Below, one piece after another: positions 41,481-54,672 of a stretch of 64,000 nt of DNA. A model generated the notes under the pieces. That model searched no databases and was not told where the DNA came from. It was given only the letters and a program-made list of their open reading frames with translations. The DNA is from Cristatella mucedo (taxonomy: Eukaryota; Bryozoa; Phylactolaemata; Cristatellidae), in the NCBI GenBank assembly GCA_009760855.2, contig WPIO01000096.1, forward strand, positions 427,001 through 491,000, in the 5' to 3' direction. The position numbers and the translations under genes are program-made. Position 1 is the first letter of the stretch. The number at the start of each line of letters is the position of its first letter.

Positions 41481-44400
41481 TCATGATTACGTGCGGTTTA
41501 TCGTCGCACAAGTCGGCCGTGCATATTAGCAGGTCAGTCCACGAGTAGGAGCTATGTAATTAAACCAAATGATATTCACCTGCTAAACAGCACCTTTCTT
41601 GATACTGTGCAAATACTCATAAAGCGAACGGCATTCCAAGTGGCACAAAGAATAGGTGTAGCATAGGGGGTAAGTCCAACGGTAGTGCTTGTTATGTCCC
41701 CCACCAATTAGAAAAAACCCCAACCAGTCAAGAATTGATTATGTCCACATATTGCCGAGCCCGTTTGGCCACCAGTTATGGATCTCACCCTGACCAATGT
41801 CTGACTAAGGTCGTGGACTCGATCCCCTTGGAAGAAACGTCGAGAAGGGCTGGCTCGCAGAGCAGCTCGAATTCAAAAGTTTTGACTGCTTTGTCATTGT
41901 CGACATTCAAAGTCGTAAGAATTTTCGAAAAAAGGCACAATTCACCATCTTCTGGTATCGGGTTTTTCCTGAAATCTGGTAGATTGATGCATCTCCATGG
42001 TGCCACACGCGAGACTCAGCTAGTGAGGGAGACGCCCGGACGACTAGCGATATATTGCATTGGCGGTGCCATGTCCGACGGACCAAGGTCGATGCCAGCT
42101 GGACTTCAGGTTTCCGGTTCCTCCCGGACGCTATCTTTGCCTGGGTGGGTGCCGGCGATGGGCGACTCTTTTGCATCGCCTCCTGCCGTGCTTAGATTTC
42201 CGATTGTGCCTGCCGGCCTACATCGGCTTGTGCCTATCGGCATACTTCGGCTTGCATCTGTCCTCATTGTTCTGCCAGCTGCATAGTTGCCATCGACACT
42301 GCCTCAGCTCGTTGTCGCTGGCCACTGCATCGAGCAGATGTCCGAGGCCGACGGTCGAAAAACATCGACGCCGTCTGAATGGAGCCTCGCTAGTGTTGCA
42401 GAGCGTTTGTATAGCGAACGCTGCCCCGATTCCACCCCCCCCCCCAGTTGAACTTCACTCCCTGTCACTGCTCTTCTAGCTCCCCCCCGCCAGTGTAATA
42501 CTCCTCCATTCCCCGTACAGATTTCCCCCTGTGCGAGCTTCCCCTCTCCCCCCGCAGGGCTTTTCCCTTTGTGCGTCTCATGCACCAGCTGAAATTCTCT
42601 TTCTAAACCTCATTTAACTACTGCTACTAAATACGGTCTGACGTGGACTGGGAATCGCTTCTTTGTTTGTGGGTTCAACGAAAGCGGCTGGCATGCAATA
42701 AAGCTACATAAGTGGATTTTGCATGCATAAATACCTAAACGTGCGTGCATACATACAGAAAGGTATGCAGAAATAGCTGTAGAGTATATCTTCGTCTATA
42801 AGCGTGTGCACTACGTGTGTACTAACTGCCTAAATGGATGCATCGGCGATCCGCTTGCGATCCCTTGCATCGGAGGTTAGACCACTGTAGCTAGGCTTGT
42901 CTGTCGTGATAGTCTCAGTTACCACATGATTGTGCTTCTCGATGACCTGCGGTGGCTCCCAGTAGTGCATGGCATAGAGTTCAAGGTTTTGTTGCTCACC
43001 TTTAGGTTCCTTCATTCTTTGGCTCCAGCCTACCTATCTGATCCTCTCCCTTTAAAAGGCTAAATCATTTCACTTGCTTTTTTAAATCTAACTGATTACC
43101 AACACCTCATACTAATCTCAAATCCTTTGGAGAATATGCCTTCAGTTTTAAGCTAATAAAACCTGAAACCTATTTCTGACCTGCATCACGGAGTCTCCTG
43201 ACTTGTCCACATTTTAAAAGGAACTAAAAATTCATTTATTTATTACAGAATTTACTGGGTCTCCCTGAATCGCCAATTACGTCCCGATGAGTGCTGACAA
43301 TAACCACACTTACGTGCTGACTCAGTGCATATCATCCATCCCTCACTGTGTTATTCTTGTTGTTTATTCAGCATGCCACCACCAACCATATGACCCTCCT
43401 TTATTTGCAGTTTATTGAAAATTGCCTAGAAAGATAATAGGTTCTCTTCGGACGAAGCATCCAGTAGATTATTATTATTACTATATGACTGACAAAGAGA
43501 TGAAAAGCGATTCCTTTTATCTTAGTAGCAATACATGTTGTAGCTGGATTTTGCAGCAATTTTTAATTCTACTACGTTTTGAGGCTTCGCCTGTTTTCTT
43601 AAAAGCCTCACGAAAAGATATTTCAAAAAGCTTAGAATATCCGGTCTTCCCCTCGTTTGTTCCCTACGTGTTTTTCTCCCCAATTGTACTTAAGAACTTG
43701 TTTTATTTAGAATATTTAGTATTTGATGTCTAATTTTGCCGAGATGGCCTTACCCATACCGATTGGCTTGCTATCTGAAGAGCGAATAAGCTGGCAGGCT
43801 AACCTACCTTGCTGAACCACGCATCTTCGTGAACTACCTGCTACCCTAATGTAAAGCACCAAGAAAAAAAATTGAGTTCTCTGAGTCTGCCTTGTCCAGT
43901 GAATCATTTATTTTAACATTTGTGATTATGATTACTTTACTGGTAAAACTGGCCTGGTGAACTCTTGCAAAGCTGGCTTAGACATCCCTTCTGCACACTT
44001 TGATGTACGCAGCTGAGTGGTCAGGCCGATTTTTACAATTTGACACATCATTCCTGGTTGCAGCATGCTGAGTCAGCAAATCCTTATCCAGCGAATCGCC
44101 TGGCGGCCTGCAATTGCTGCTCGCTGGCAGCTACATTAAAACATACTTGCACCAATGCATTAAACCTCTGTATAACTTGGGAAAGTTATTGCATATAAGA
44201 GCGTTGCTTAGGGCGAAAGCCTTAGGGTGAAGCCTCTTGCTGCAATTCTGGCTGCCTCCTGATGTTTAAAGATGCGCAACTGGCAAGCTTTCGAGAGAAA
44301 TTGCAAGTGGTTTACCACATTTGCAAGGTCACGTATGCTTAAAATAATTACAGAGATTCGTCAAAGATGCAATGCACGTTAGCTATCCTGGCAAGAAAAA

Positions 44401-47400
44401 AGGGAAGTTCTTGCTCTCCAGGAAGCTACATAAGTAAGGTAGAAAAATTCAAAGGGAACTTATTGCTAGCCAGGAAGCTGCAGGCTACTGAGCTACCTAT
44501 GGCTCCCTGCAGCTGGAGCTGCTGGCACCAGCTGCCTCTCAAGCAAAAGCTGCAGAAAGCTGCCTAAAGAGAGCTGCCCAAAGCCGTGCTCCCGAGTTTG
44601 AGGAAACGCTTTCTTGCATTCGAGGAACGCGGCTGCTCGGCAGCTCGGCTACCACTCAAGCGAAATCCGCTCAATCCTTCACGTCTTTAGCTGCAGCTGC
44701 CACCGGATGCTCTACTACTGCCGCCGGCCTCTTAAGCATCTCAAAGTGCTTAGCCACTACCAGCTGGTTCGTCCGGACCGAAGTGGTTTTAACACGGGAT
44801 CCTTGCAGATTCATGCTTGTCCATAGCAAAACTACAGTAGCTGCATCCGAGTGGCAGCTTCTGAAGCGACGCGAAGGACTGGCTCACAGAGCAGCTCGAC
44901 TTGAAAAGTTTTGATCGCTCAGTTAACCTTGAAATCAAATGTCGTCTGCATTTTCGCACTGTTGAATGTGCCATCTCTTGATATGGGTTTTCACCTCGAA
45001 ATCTGGCACATTGATGCTTGTCCATTGGCGATTGACATATCAGTCACTGATTATGAGATGCTGTGAGATTTTCTGTGGTCTAGCTTCGAAAGAGTCAGCT
45101 ATGCCTGTAAAATGCTCAGTGGAGGCCTGATCAACTGGAAATCTACCATAGCCGCATCCGAGTGGCAGCATTACAAGCTATGGGAAGGGCTGGCTCGCAG
45201 AGCTGCTTGACTTGCACAGTTATGAATGGTTGCTCAATGTTGAGATTCAAAGTCATAAGCGCTTTCACGTACGGTTGAATTCAGCATCTTGTGCTACAGG
45301 TCTTACCTCGGATTCTCAAGGGTTCACGTTTCTCCATAGGCGATGAACATCTCGGTAACTGACTACTAGGCGCTTTATGATTACCTGTTGAACCCTCTAT
45401 GATTACCTGCGGTTTATTGTCGCACAAGTCGGCCGTGCATTTTAGCAGGTCAGTCCACGAGTAGGAGTTATGTACTTAAACCAAATGATATTCACCTGCT
45501 AAACAGCACCTTTCTTGATACTGTGCAAATACTCATAAAGCGAACGGCATTCCAAGTGGCACAAAGAATAGGTGTAGCATAGGGGGTAAGTCCAACGGTA
45601 GTGCTTGTTATGTCCCCCACCAATTAGAAAAAACCCCAACCAGTCAAGAATTGATTATGTCCACATATTGCCGAGCCCGTTTGGCCACCAGTTATGGATC
45701 TCACCCTGACCAATGTCTGACTAAGGTCGTGGACTCGATCCCCTTGGAAGAAACGTCGAGAAGGGCTGGCTCGCAGAGCAGCTCGAATTCAAAAGTTTTG
45801 ACTGCTTTGTCATTGTCGACATTCAAAGTCGTAAGAATTTTCGAAAAAGGCACAATTCACCATCTTCTGGTATCGGGTTTTTCCTGAAATCTGGTAGATT
45901 GATGCATCTCCATGGTGCCCACACGCGAGACTCAGCTAGTGAGGGAGACGCCCGGACGACTAGCGATATATTGCATTGGCGGTGCCATGTCCGACGGACC
46001 AAGGTCGATGCCAGCTGGACTTCAGGTTTCCGGTTCCTCCCGGACGCTATCTTTGCCTGGGTGGGTGCCGGCGATGGGCGACTCTTTTGCATCGCCTCCT
46101 GCCGTGCTTAGATTTCCGATTGTGCCTGCCGGCCTACATCGGCTTGTGCCTATCGGCATACTTCGGCTTGCATCTGTCCTCATTGTTCTGCCAGCTGCAT
46201 AGTTGCCATCGACACTGCCTCAGCTCGTTGTCGCTGGCCACTGCATCGAGCAGATGTCCGAGGCCGACGGTCGAAAAACATCGACGCCGTCTGAATGGAG
46301 CCTCGCTAGTGTTGCAGAGCGTTTGTATAGCGAACGCTGCCCCGATTCCACCCCCCCAGTTGAACTTCACTCCCTGTCACTGCTCTTCTAGCTCCCCCCC
46401 CCCGCCAGTGTAATACTCCTCCATTCCCCGTACAGATTTCCCCCTGTGCGAGCTTCCCCTCTCCCCCCGCAGGGCTTTTCCCTTTGTGCGTCTCATGCAC
46501 CAGCTGAAATTCTCTTTCTAAACCTCATTTAACTACTGCTACTAAATACGGTCTGACGTGGACTGGGAATCGCTTCTTTGTTTGTGGGTTCAACGAAAGC
46601 GGCTGGCATGCAATAAAGCTACATAAGTGGATTTTGCATGCATAAATACCTAAACGTGCGTGCATACATACAGAAAGGTATGCAGAAATAGCTGTAGAGT
46701 ATATCTTCGTCTATAAGCGTGTGCACTACGTGTGTACTAACTGCCTAAATGGATGCATCGGCGATCCGCTTGCGATCCCTTGCATCGGAGGTTAGACCAC
46801 TGTAGCTAGGCTTGTCTGTCGTGATAGTCTCAGTTACCACATGATTGTGCTTCTCGATGACCTGCGGTGGCTCCCAGTAGTGCATGGCATAGAGTTCAAG
46901 GTTTTGTTGCTCACCTTTAGGTTCCTTCATTCTTTGGCTCCAGCCTACCTATCTGATCCTCTCCCTTTAAAAGGCTAAATCATTTCACTTGCTTTTTTAA
47001 ATCTAACTGATTACCAACACCTCATACTAATCTCAAATCCTTTGGAGAATATGCCTTCAGTTTTAAGCTAATAAAACCTGAAACCTATTTCTGACCTGCA
47101 TCACGGAGTCTCCTGACTTGTCCACATTTTAAAAGGAACTAAAAATTCATTTATTTATTACAGAATTTACTGGGTCTCCCTGAATCGCCAATTACGTCCC
47201 GATGAGTGCTGACAATAACCACACTTACGTGCTGACTCAGTGCATATCATCCATCCCTCACTGTGTTATTCTTGTTGTTTATTCAGCATGCCACCACCAA
47301 CCATATGACCCTCCTTTATTTGCAGTTTATTGAAAATTGCCTAGAAAGATAATAGGTTCTCTTCGGACGAAGCATCCAGTAGATTATTATTATTACTATA

Positions 47401-50400
47401 TGACTGACAAAGAGATGAAAAGCGATTCCTTTTATCTTAGTAGCAATACATGTTGTAGCTGGATTTTGCAGCAATTTTTAATTCTACTACGTTTTGAGGC
47501 TTCGCCTGTTTTCTTAAAAGCCTCACGAAAAGATATTTCAAAAAGCTTAGAATATCCGGTCTTCCCCTCGTTTGTTCCCTACGTGTTTTTCTCCCCAATT
47601 GTACTTAAGAACTTGTTTTATTTAGAATATTTAGTATTTGATGTCTAATTTTGCCGAGATGGCCTTACCCATACCGATTGGCTTGCTATCTGAAGAGCGA
47701 ATAAGCTGGCAGGCTAACCTACCTTGCTGAACCACGCATCTTCGTGAACTACCTGTTACCCTAATGTAAAGCACCAAGAAAAAAATTGAGTTCTCTGAGT
47801 CTGCCTTGTCCAGTGAATCATTTATTTTAACATTTGTGATTATGATTACTTTACTGGGTAAAACTGGCCTGGTGAACTCTTGCAAAGCTGGCTTAGACAT
47901 CCCTTCTGCACACTTTGATGTACGCAGCTGAGTGGTCAGGCCGATTTTTACAATTTGACACATCATTCCTGGTTGCAGCATGCTGAGTCAGCAAATCCTT
48001 ATCCAGCGAATCGCCTGGCGGCCTGCAATTGCTGCTCGCTGGCAGCTACATTAAAACATACTTGCACCAATGCATTAAACCTCTGTATAACTTGGGAAAG
48101 TTATTGCATATAAGAGCGTTGCTTAGGGCGAAAGCCTTAGGGTGAAGCCTCTTGCTGCAATTCTGGCTGCCTCCTGATGTTTAAAGATGCGCAACTGGCA
48201 AGCTTTCGAGAGAAATTGCAAGTGGTTTACCACATTTGCAAGGTCACGTATGCTTAAAATAATTACAGAGATTCGTCAAAGATGCAATGCACGTTAGCTA
48301 TCCTGGCAAGAAAAAAGGGAAGTTCTTGCTCTCCAGGAAGCTACATAAGTAAGGTAGAAAAATTCAAAGGGAACTTATTGCTAGCCAGGAAGCTGCAGGC
48401 TACTGAGCTACCTATGGCTCCCTGCAGCTGGAGCTGCTGGCACCAGCTGCCTCTCAAGCAAAAGCTGCAGAAAGCTGCCTAAAGAGAGCTGCCCAAAGCC
48501 GTGCTCCCGAGTTTGAGGAAACGCTTTCTTGCATTCGAGGAACGCGGCTGCTCGGCAGCTCGGCTACCACTCAAGCGAAATCCGCTCAATCCTTCACGTC
48601 TTTAGCTGCAGCTGCCACCGGATGCTCTACTACTGCCGCCGGCCTCTTAAGCATCTCAAAGTGCTTAGCCACTACCAGCTGGTTCGTCCGGACCGAAGTG
48701 GTTTTAACACGGGATCCTTGCAGATTCATGCTTGTCCATAGCAAAACTACAGTAGCTGCATCCGAGTGGCAGCTTCTGAAGCGACGCGAAGGACTGGCTC
48801 ACAGAGCAGCTCGACTTGAAAAGTTTTGATCGCTCAGTTAACCTTGAAATCAAATGTCGTCTGCATTTTCGCACTGTTGAATGTGCCATCTCTTGATATG
48901 GGTTTTCACCTCGAAATCTGGCACATTGATGCTTGTCCATTGGCGATTGACATATCAGTCACTGATTATGAGATGCTGTGAGATTTTCTGTGGTCTAGCT
49001 TCGAAAGAGTCAGCTATGCCTGTAAAATGCTCAGTGGAGGCCTGATCAACTGGAAATCTACCATAGCCGCATCCGAGTGGCAGCATTACAAGCTATGGGA
49101 AGGGCTGGCTCGCAGAGCTGCTTGACTTGCACAGTTATGAATGGTTGCTCAATGTTGAGATTCAAAGTCATAAGCGCTTTCACGTACGGTTGAATTCAGC
49201 ATCTTGTGCTACAGGTCTTACCTCGGATTCTCAAGGGTTCACGTTTCTCCATAGGCGATGAACATCTCGGTAACTGACTACTAGGCGCTTTATGATTACC
49301 TGTTGAACCCTCTATGATTACCTGCGGTTTATTGTCGCACAAGTCGGCCGTGCATTTTAGCAGGTCAGTCCACGAGTAGGAGTTATGTACTTAAACCAAA
49401 TGATATTCACCTGCTAAACAGCACCTTTCTTGATACTGTGCAAATACTCATAAAGCGAACGGCATTCCAAGTGGCACAAAGAATAGGTGTAGCATAGGGG
49501 GTAAGTCCAACGGTAGTGCTTGTTATGTCCCCCACCAATTAGAAAAAACCCCAACCAGTCAAGAATTGATTATGTCCACATATTGCCGAGCCCGTTTGGC
49601 CACCAGTTATGGATCTCACCCTGACCAATGTCTGACTAAGGTCGTGGACTCGATCCCCTTGGAAGAAACGTCGAGAAGGGCTGGCTCGCAGAGCAGCTCG
49701 AATTCAAAAGTTTTGACTGCTTTGTCATTGTCGACATTCAAAGTCGTAAGAATTTTCGAAAAAGGCACAATTCACCATCTTCTGGTATCGGGTTTTTCCT
49801 GAAATCTGGTAGATTGATGCATCTCCATGGTGCCACACGCGAGACTCAGCTAGTGAGGGAGACGCCCGGACGACTAGCGATATATTGCATTGGCGGTGCC
49901 ATGTCCGACGGACCAAGGTCGATGCCAGCTGGACTTCAGGTTTCCGGTTCCTCCCGGACGCTATCTTTGCCTGGGTGGGTGCCGGCGATGGGCGACTCTT
50001 TTGCATCGCCTCCTGCCGTGCTTAGATTTCCGATTGTGCCTGCCGGCCTACATCGGCTTGTGCCTATCGGCATACTTCGGCTTGCATCTGTCCTCATTGT
50101 TCTGCCAGCTGCATAGTTGCCATCGACACTGCCTCAGCTCGTTGTCGCTGGCCACTGCATCGAGCAGATGTCCGAGGCCGACGGTCGAAAAACATCGACG
50201 CCGTCTGAATGGAGCCTCGCTAGTGTTGCAGAGCGTTTGTATAGCGAACGCTGCCCCGATTCCACCCCCCCAGTTGAACTTCACTCCCTGTCACTGCTCT
50301 TCTAGCTCCCCCCCCCCCCGCCAGTGTAATACTCCTCCATTCCCCGTACAGATTTCCCCCTGTGCGAGCTTCCCCTCTCCCCCCGCAGGGCTTTTCCCTT

Positions 50401-53361
50401 TGTGCGTCTCATGCACCAGCTGAAATTCTCTTTCTAAACCTCATTTAACTACTGCTACTAAATACGGTCTGACGTGGACTGGGAATCGCTTCTTTGTTTG
50501 TGGGTTCAACGAAAGCGGCTGGCATGCAATAAAGCTACATAAGTGGATTTTGCATGCATAAATACCTAAACGTGCGTGCATACATACAGAAAGGTATGCA
50601 GAAATAGCTGTAGAGTATATCTTCGTCTATAAGCGTGTGCACTACGTGTGTACTAACTGCCTAAATGGATGCATCGGCGATCCGCTTGCGATCCCTTGCA
50701 TCGGAGGTTAGACCACTGTAGCTAGGCTTGTCTGTCGTGATAGTCTCAGTTACCACATGATTGTGCTTCTCGATGACCTGCGGTGGCTCCCAGTAGTGCA
50801 TGGCATAGAGTTCAAGGTTTTGTTGCTCACCTTTAGGTTCCTTCATTCTTTGGCTCCAGCCTACCTATCTGATCCTCTCCCTTAAAAGGCTAAATCATTT
50901 CACTTGCTTTTTTAAATCTAACTGATTACCAACACCTCATACTAATCTCAAATCCTTTGGAGAATATGCCTTCAGTTTTAAGCTAATAAAACCTGAAACC
51001 TATTTCTGACCTGCATCACGGAGTCTCCTGACTTGTCCACATTTTAAAAGGAACTAAAAATTCATTTATTTATTACAGAATTTACTGGGTCTCCCTGAAT
51101 CGCCAATTACGTCCCGATGAGTGCTGACAATAACCACACTTACGTGCTGACTCAGTGCATATCATCCATCCCTCACTGTGTTATTCTTGTTGTTTATTCA
51201 GCATGCCACCACCAACCATATGACCCTCCTTTATTTGCAGTTTATTGAAAATTGCCTAGAAAGATAATAGGTTCTCTTCGGACGAAGCATCCAGTAGATT
51301 ATTATTATTACTATATGACTGACAAAGAGATGAAAAGCGATTCCTTTTATCTTAGTAGCAATACATGTTGTAGCTGGATTTTGCAGCAATTTTTAATTCT
51401 ACTACGTTTTGAGGCTTCGCCTGTTTTCTTAAAAGCCTCACGAAAAGATATTTCAAAAAGCTTAGAATATCCGGTCTTCCCCTCGTTTGTTCCCTACGTG
51501 TGTTTTTCTCCCCAATTGTACTTAAGAACTTGTTTTATTTAGAATATTTAGTATTTGATGTCTAATTTTGCCGAGATGGCCTTACCCATACCGATTGGCT
51601 TGCTATCTGAAGAGCGAATAAGCTGGCAGGCTAACCTACCTTGCTGAACCACGCATCTTCGTGAACTACCTGCTACCCTAATGTAAAGCACCAAGAAAAA
51701 AAATTGAGTTCTCTGAGTCTGCCTTGTCCAGTGAATCATTTATTTTAACATTTGTGATTATGATTACTTTACTGGTAAAACTGGCCTGGTGAACTCTTGC
51801 AAAGCTGGCTTAGACATCCCTTCTGCACACTTTGATGTACGCAGCTGAGTGGTCAGGCCGATTTTTACAATTTGACACATCATTCCTGGTTGCAGCATGC
51901 TGAGTCAGCAAATCCTTATCCAGCGAATCGCCTGGCGGCCTGCAATTGCTGCTCGCTGGCAGCTACATTAAAACATACTTGCACCAATGCATTAAACCTC
52001 TGTATAACTTGGGAAAGTTATTGCATATAAGAGCGTTGCTTAGGGCGAAAGCCTTAGGGTGAAGCCTCTTGCTGCAATTCTGGCTGCCTCCTGATGTTTA
52101 AAGATGCGCAACTGGCAAGCTTTCGAGAGAAATTGCAAGTGGTTTACCACATTTGCAAGGTCACGTATGCTTAAAATAATTACAGAGATTCGTCAAAGAT
52201 GCAATGCACGTTAGCTATCCTGGCAAGAAAAAAGGGAAGTTCTTGCTCTCCAGGAAGCTACATAAGTAAGGTAGAAAAATTCAAAGGGAACTTATTGCTA
52301 GCCAGGAAGCTGCAGGCTACTGAGCTACCTATGGCTCCCTGCAGCTGGAGCTGCTGGCACCAGCTGCCTCTCAAGCAAAAGCTGCAGAAAGCTGCCTAAA
52401 GAGAGCTGCCCAAAGCCGTGCTCCCGAGTTTGAGGAAACGCTTTCTTGCATTCGAGGAACGCGGCTGCTCGGCAGCTCGGCTACCACTCAAGCGAAATCC
52501 GCTCAATCCTTCACGTCTTTAGCTGCAGCTGCCACCGGATGCTCTACTACTGCCGCCGGCCTCTTAAGCATCTCAAAGTGCTTAGCCACTACCAGCTGGT
52601 TCGTCCGGACCGAAGTGGTTTTAACACGAGATCCTTGCAGATTCATGCTTGTCCATAGCAAAACTACAGTAGCTGCATCCGAGTGGCAGCTTCTGAAGCG
52701 ACGCGAAGGACTGGCTCACAGAGCAGCTCGACTTGAAAAGTTTTGATCGCTCAGTTAACCTTGAAATCAAATGTCGTCTGCATTTTCGCACTGTTGAATG
52801 TGCCATCTCTTGATATGGGTTTTCACCTCGAAATCTGGCACATTGATGCTTGTCCATTGGCGATTGACATATCAGTCACTGATTATGAGATGCTGTGAGA
52901 TTTTCTGTGGTCTAGCTTCGAAAGAGTCAGCTATGCCTGTAAAATGCTCAGTGGAGGCCTGATCAACTGGAAATCTACCATAGCCGCATCCGAGTGGCAG
53001 CATTACAAGCTATGGGAAGGGCTGGCTCGCAGAGCTGCTTGACTTGCACAGTTATGAATGGTTGCTCAATGTTGAGATTCAAAGTCATAAGCGCTTTCAC
53101 GTACGGTTGAATTCAGCATCTTGTGCTACAGGTTTTACCCCGGATTCTCAAGGGTTCACGTTTCTCCATAGGCGATGAACATCTCGGTAACTGACTACTA
53201 GGCGCTTTATGATTACCTGTTGAATTCTTCATGATTACCTTCGGTTTATCGTCGCACAAGTCGGCCGTGCATTTTAGCAGGTCAGTCCACGAGTAGGAGT
53301 TATGTACTTAAACCAAAGGATATTCACCCGAACCACTTCCAGCGAATCTGCTGCCACAGCC

Positions 53362-53388
53362 GGTGCCGCAGCCATCGGCTGTGGCACC
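53362..53388. other. Hairpin just outside the right end of the array
   Basis: GGTGCCGCAGCC / GGCTGTGGCACC form a 12-bp stem with one mismatch and a 3-base loop, 34 bp beyond the last array base. Confidence 0.8.
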
Positions 53389-53534
53389 GGTAATGCTTCT
53401 GAGATGACGGTCCTCCAATCTCGCTATCGGCACCTGCCAGCAGTTGACGGAATTCGTTGAAACATTATTAGAATTTGAAAAATTATTGGAATTCTCGGAC
53501 GAGAGGCTGGCCAACTCGGTTAGGGCAGACAGGT

Positions 53535-53990
53535 GTTGCTGCTGCTGCGGCTCAGGAGGAAAAGGCTGACGAGCAACTAGCAAGGGCTGCTGCCACGGCC
53601 TCTGCTGCTGCACCTCGACGTGCTGGAGCCGAGGTAGCTGCCGCAGCAGCACATGCTGTTCAGCAGCTGCCTCTGCTGAGGCTGGTTTGGCAGCTGCTGT
53701 AGCCACAGGGGCTGCTGCTACGGCAGTTAGTACTGCTCACACCAGCCTGTACAGCCCATAAGATGTTACTCCAACTGCGACTGCTCCTAAGTAGTGTGCT
53801 GCCGCAAATGTGCAAGAGGCTGCTACTGGTGCTGCTACGGACGAAGTAGAAGCTGCCGCTGCAGCTGTTGTTGCCATAGAAGCTGCCGTAGCTGCTGCCG
53901 ATGTTTTTGCTGCTACTCCGAATTCGGAATGTGAGCAGAGAGCTACTGCACCAGTCGCTGCTGTGGCTGACACTGCGGTTGTCTGTGTGG
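53535..53990. repeat. GCT/GCN-rich low-complexity stretch
   Basis: Imperfect GCTGCTGCT-type triplets giving Ala-rich frames on both strands, mixed with some less repetitive words. It is judged low-complexity; there is no recognised domain. Confidence 0.7.
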
Positions 53991-54296
53991 AAACTCAAAG
54001 ATTTTGCCACTGGCTGACGGTCACTTTGATGCCTGGTCATCGATCAGGCGAGCGAAGTCAAAAATCCATCTGATCTCATAATTTTAAGATCGCAGCTCGC
54101 TTGTAATCCGTCGATCACGTCGTGATCACGTCGGCGAGAGCTTCCGTGTCGCCGGCGGTCGGCGGTGGCGAGCACAGACGGCCAAAAGCTAGATGCCTAA
54201 ACAGCTGACTGGTGCTCAGCCACCGCCGACCTGTGCTGCCTCGGCCGCCGCGTTAGCTAGCTGCGTCTCTTTCTAGCCGCAGACTGTTTAGCTGCA

Positions 54297-54672
54297 GCCT
54301 CAGGTCCTGTGTTGACAACAAATTAGCTGCGCCATTCCTCGACTTAAAGACCGTTTGCGACAGAAGCTTTAGCTCTGCAGGTCCCAGACTGTGGAACTCG
54401 CCTCCACAATTCTTACGAAACGACCACTACTCTCCTACTGCCGACTATGGCACATCCGTTTCAGCAGTCCTGAGCTGCTACTTCTATATTACTCACTACC
54501 TCAACTGCTCTCCTTACTCTGCTATGCTTCCCACTTTCTCTTTGTTGCGTGAGACTAAGTCTGTTGGCTACCGAATGCGTACAGAAAGCCGCCTTGGCTG
54601 TGAGTGCGCTATACAAAACTCTCCTGAGTAACACCCACATGGTCTTTATGACTTTGTCGAGTTACATAGATT
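54297..54672 (+). mobile_element. LINE-B 3' fragment
   Basis: CTCAGGTCCTGTGTTGACAA, GAAGCTTTAGCTCTGCAGGT, the ACTGTGGAACTCGCCTCC region, GCGCTATACAAAACTCTCCT and TTATGACTTTGTCGAGTTAC follow the LINE-B order closely. The tail is short. Confidence 0.92.

Larger units (their letters stand above)
38974..53328 (+). repeat. Tandem array of a 3,915-bp unit (about 3.7 copies)
   Basis: The landmark CTAGGCTTGTCTGTCGTGAT (CTAGGCC.. in unit 1) starts at 38976, 42891, 46806 and 50722, and every other landmark repeats at 3,915-3,917 bp. Units: 38974-42888, 42889-46803, 46804-50719 and a partial 50720-53328. Units are nearly identical. Units 2 and 3 share variants (ACCCTCTATGATTACC, TTTATTGTCGC) where units 1 and 4 share others (ATTCTTCATGATTA, TTTATCGTCGC). 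Differences also include homopolymer C lengths near 42,430, 46,350 and 50,270 and 1-2-base indels. Short frames conserved between units are explained by recent duplication, not selection. No host gene was found in the unit. Confidence 0.97.

Noticed and set aside
40451-52399. Short frames conserved in all array units (for example 66, 70 and 78 codons) as genes
   Set aside because: They are conserved because the whole 3.9-kb unit was recently duplicated. They match no family, and non-coding parts of the unit are equally conserved.
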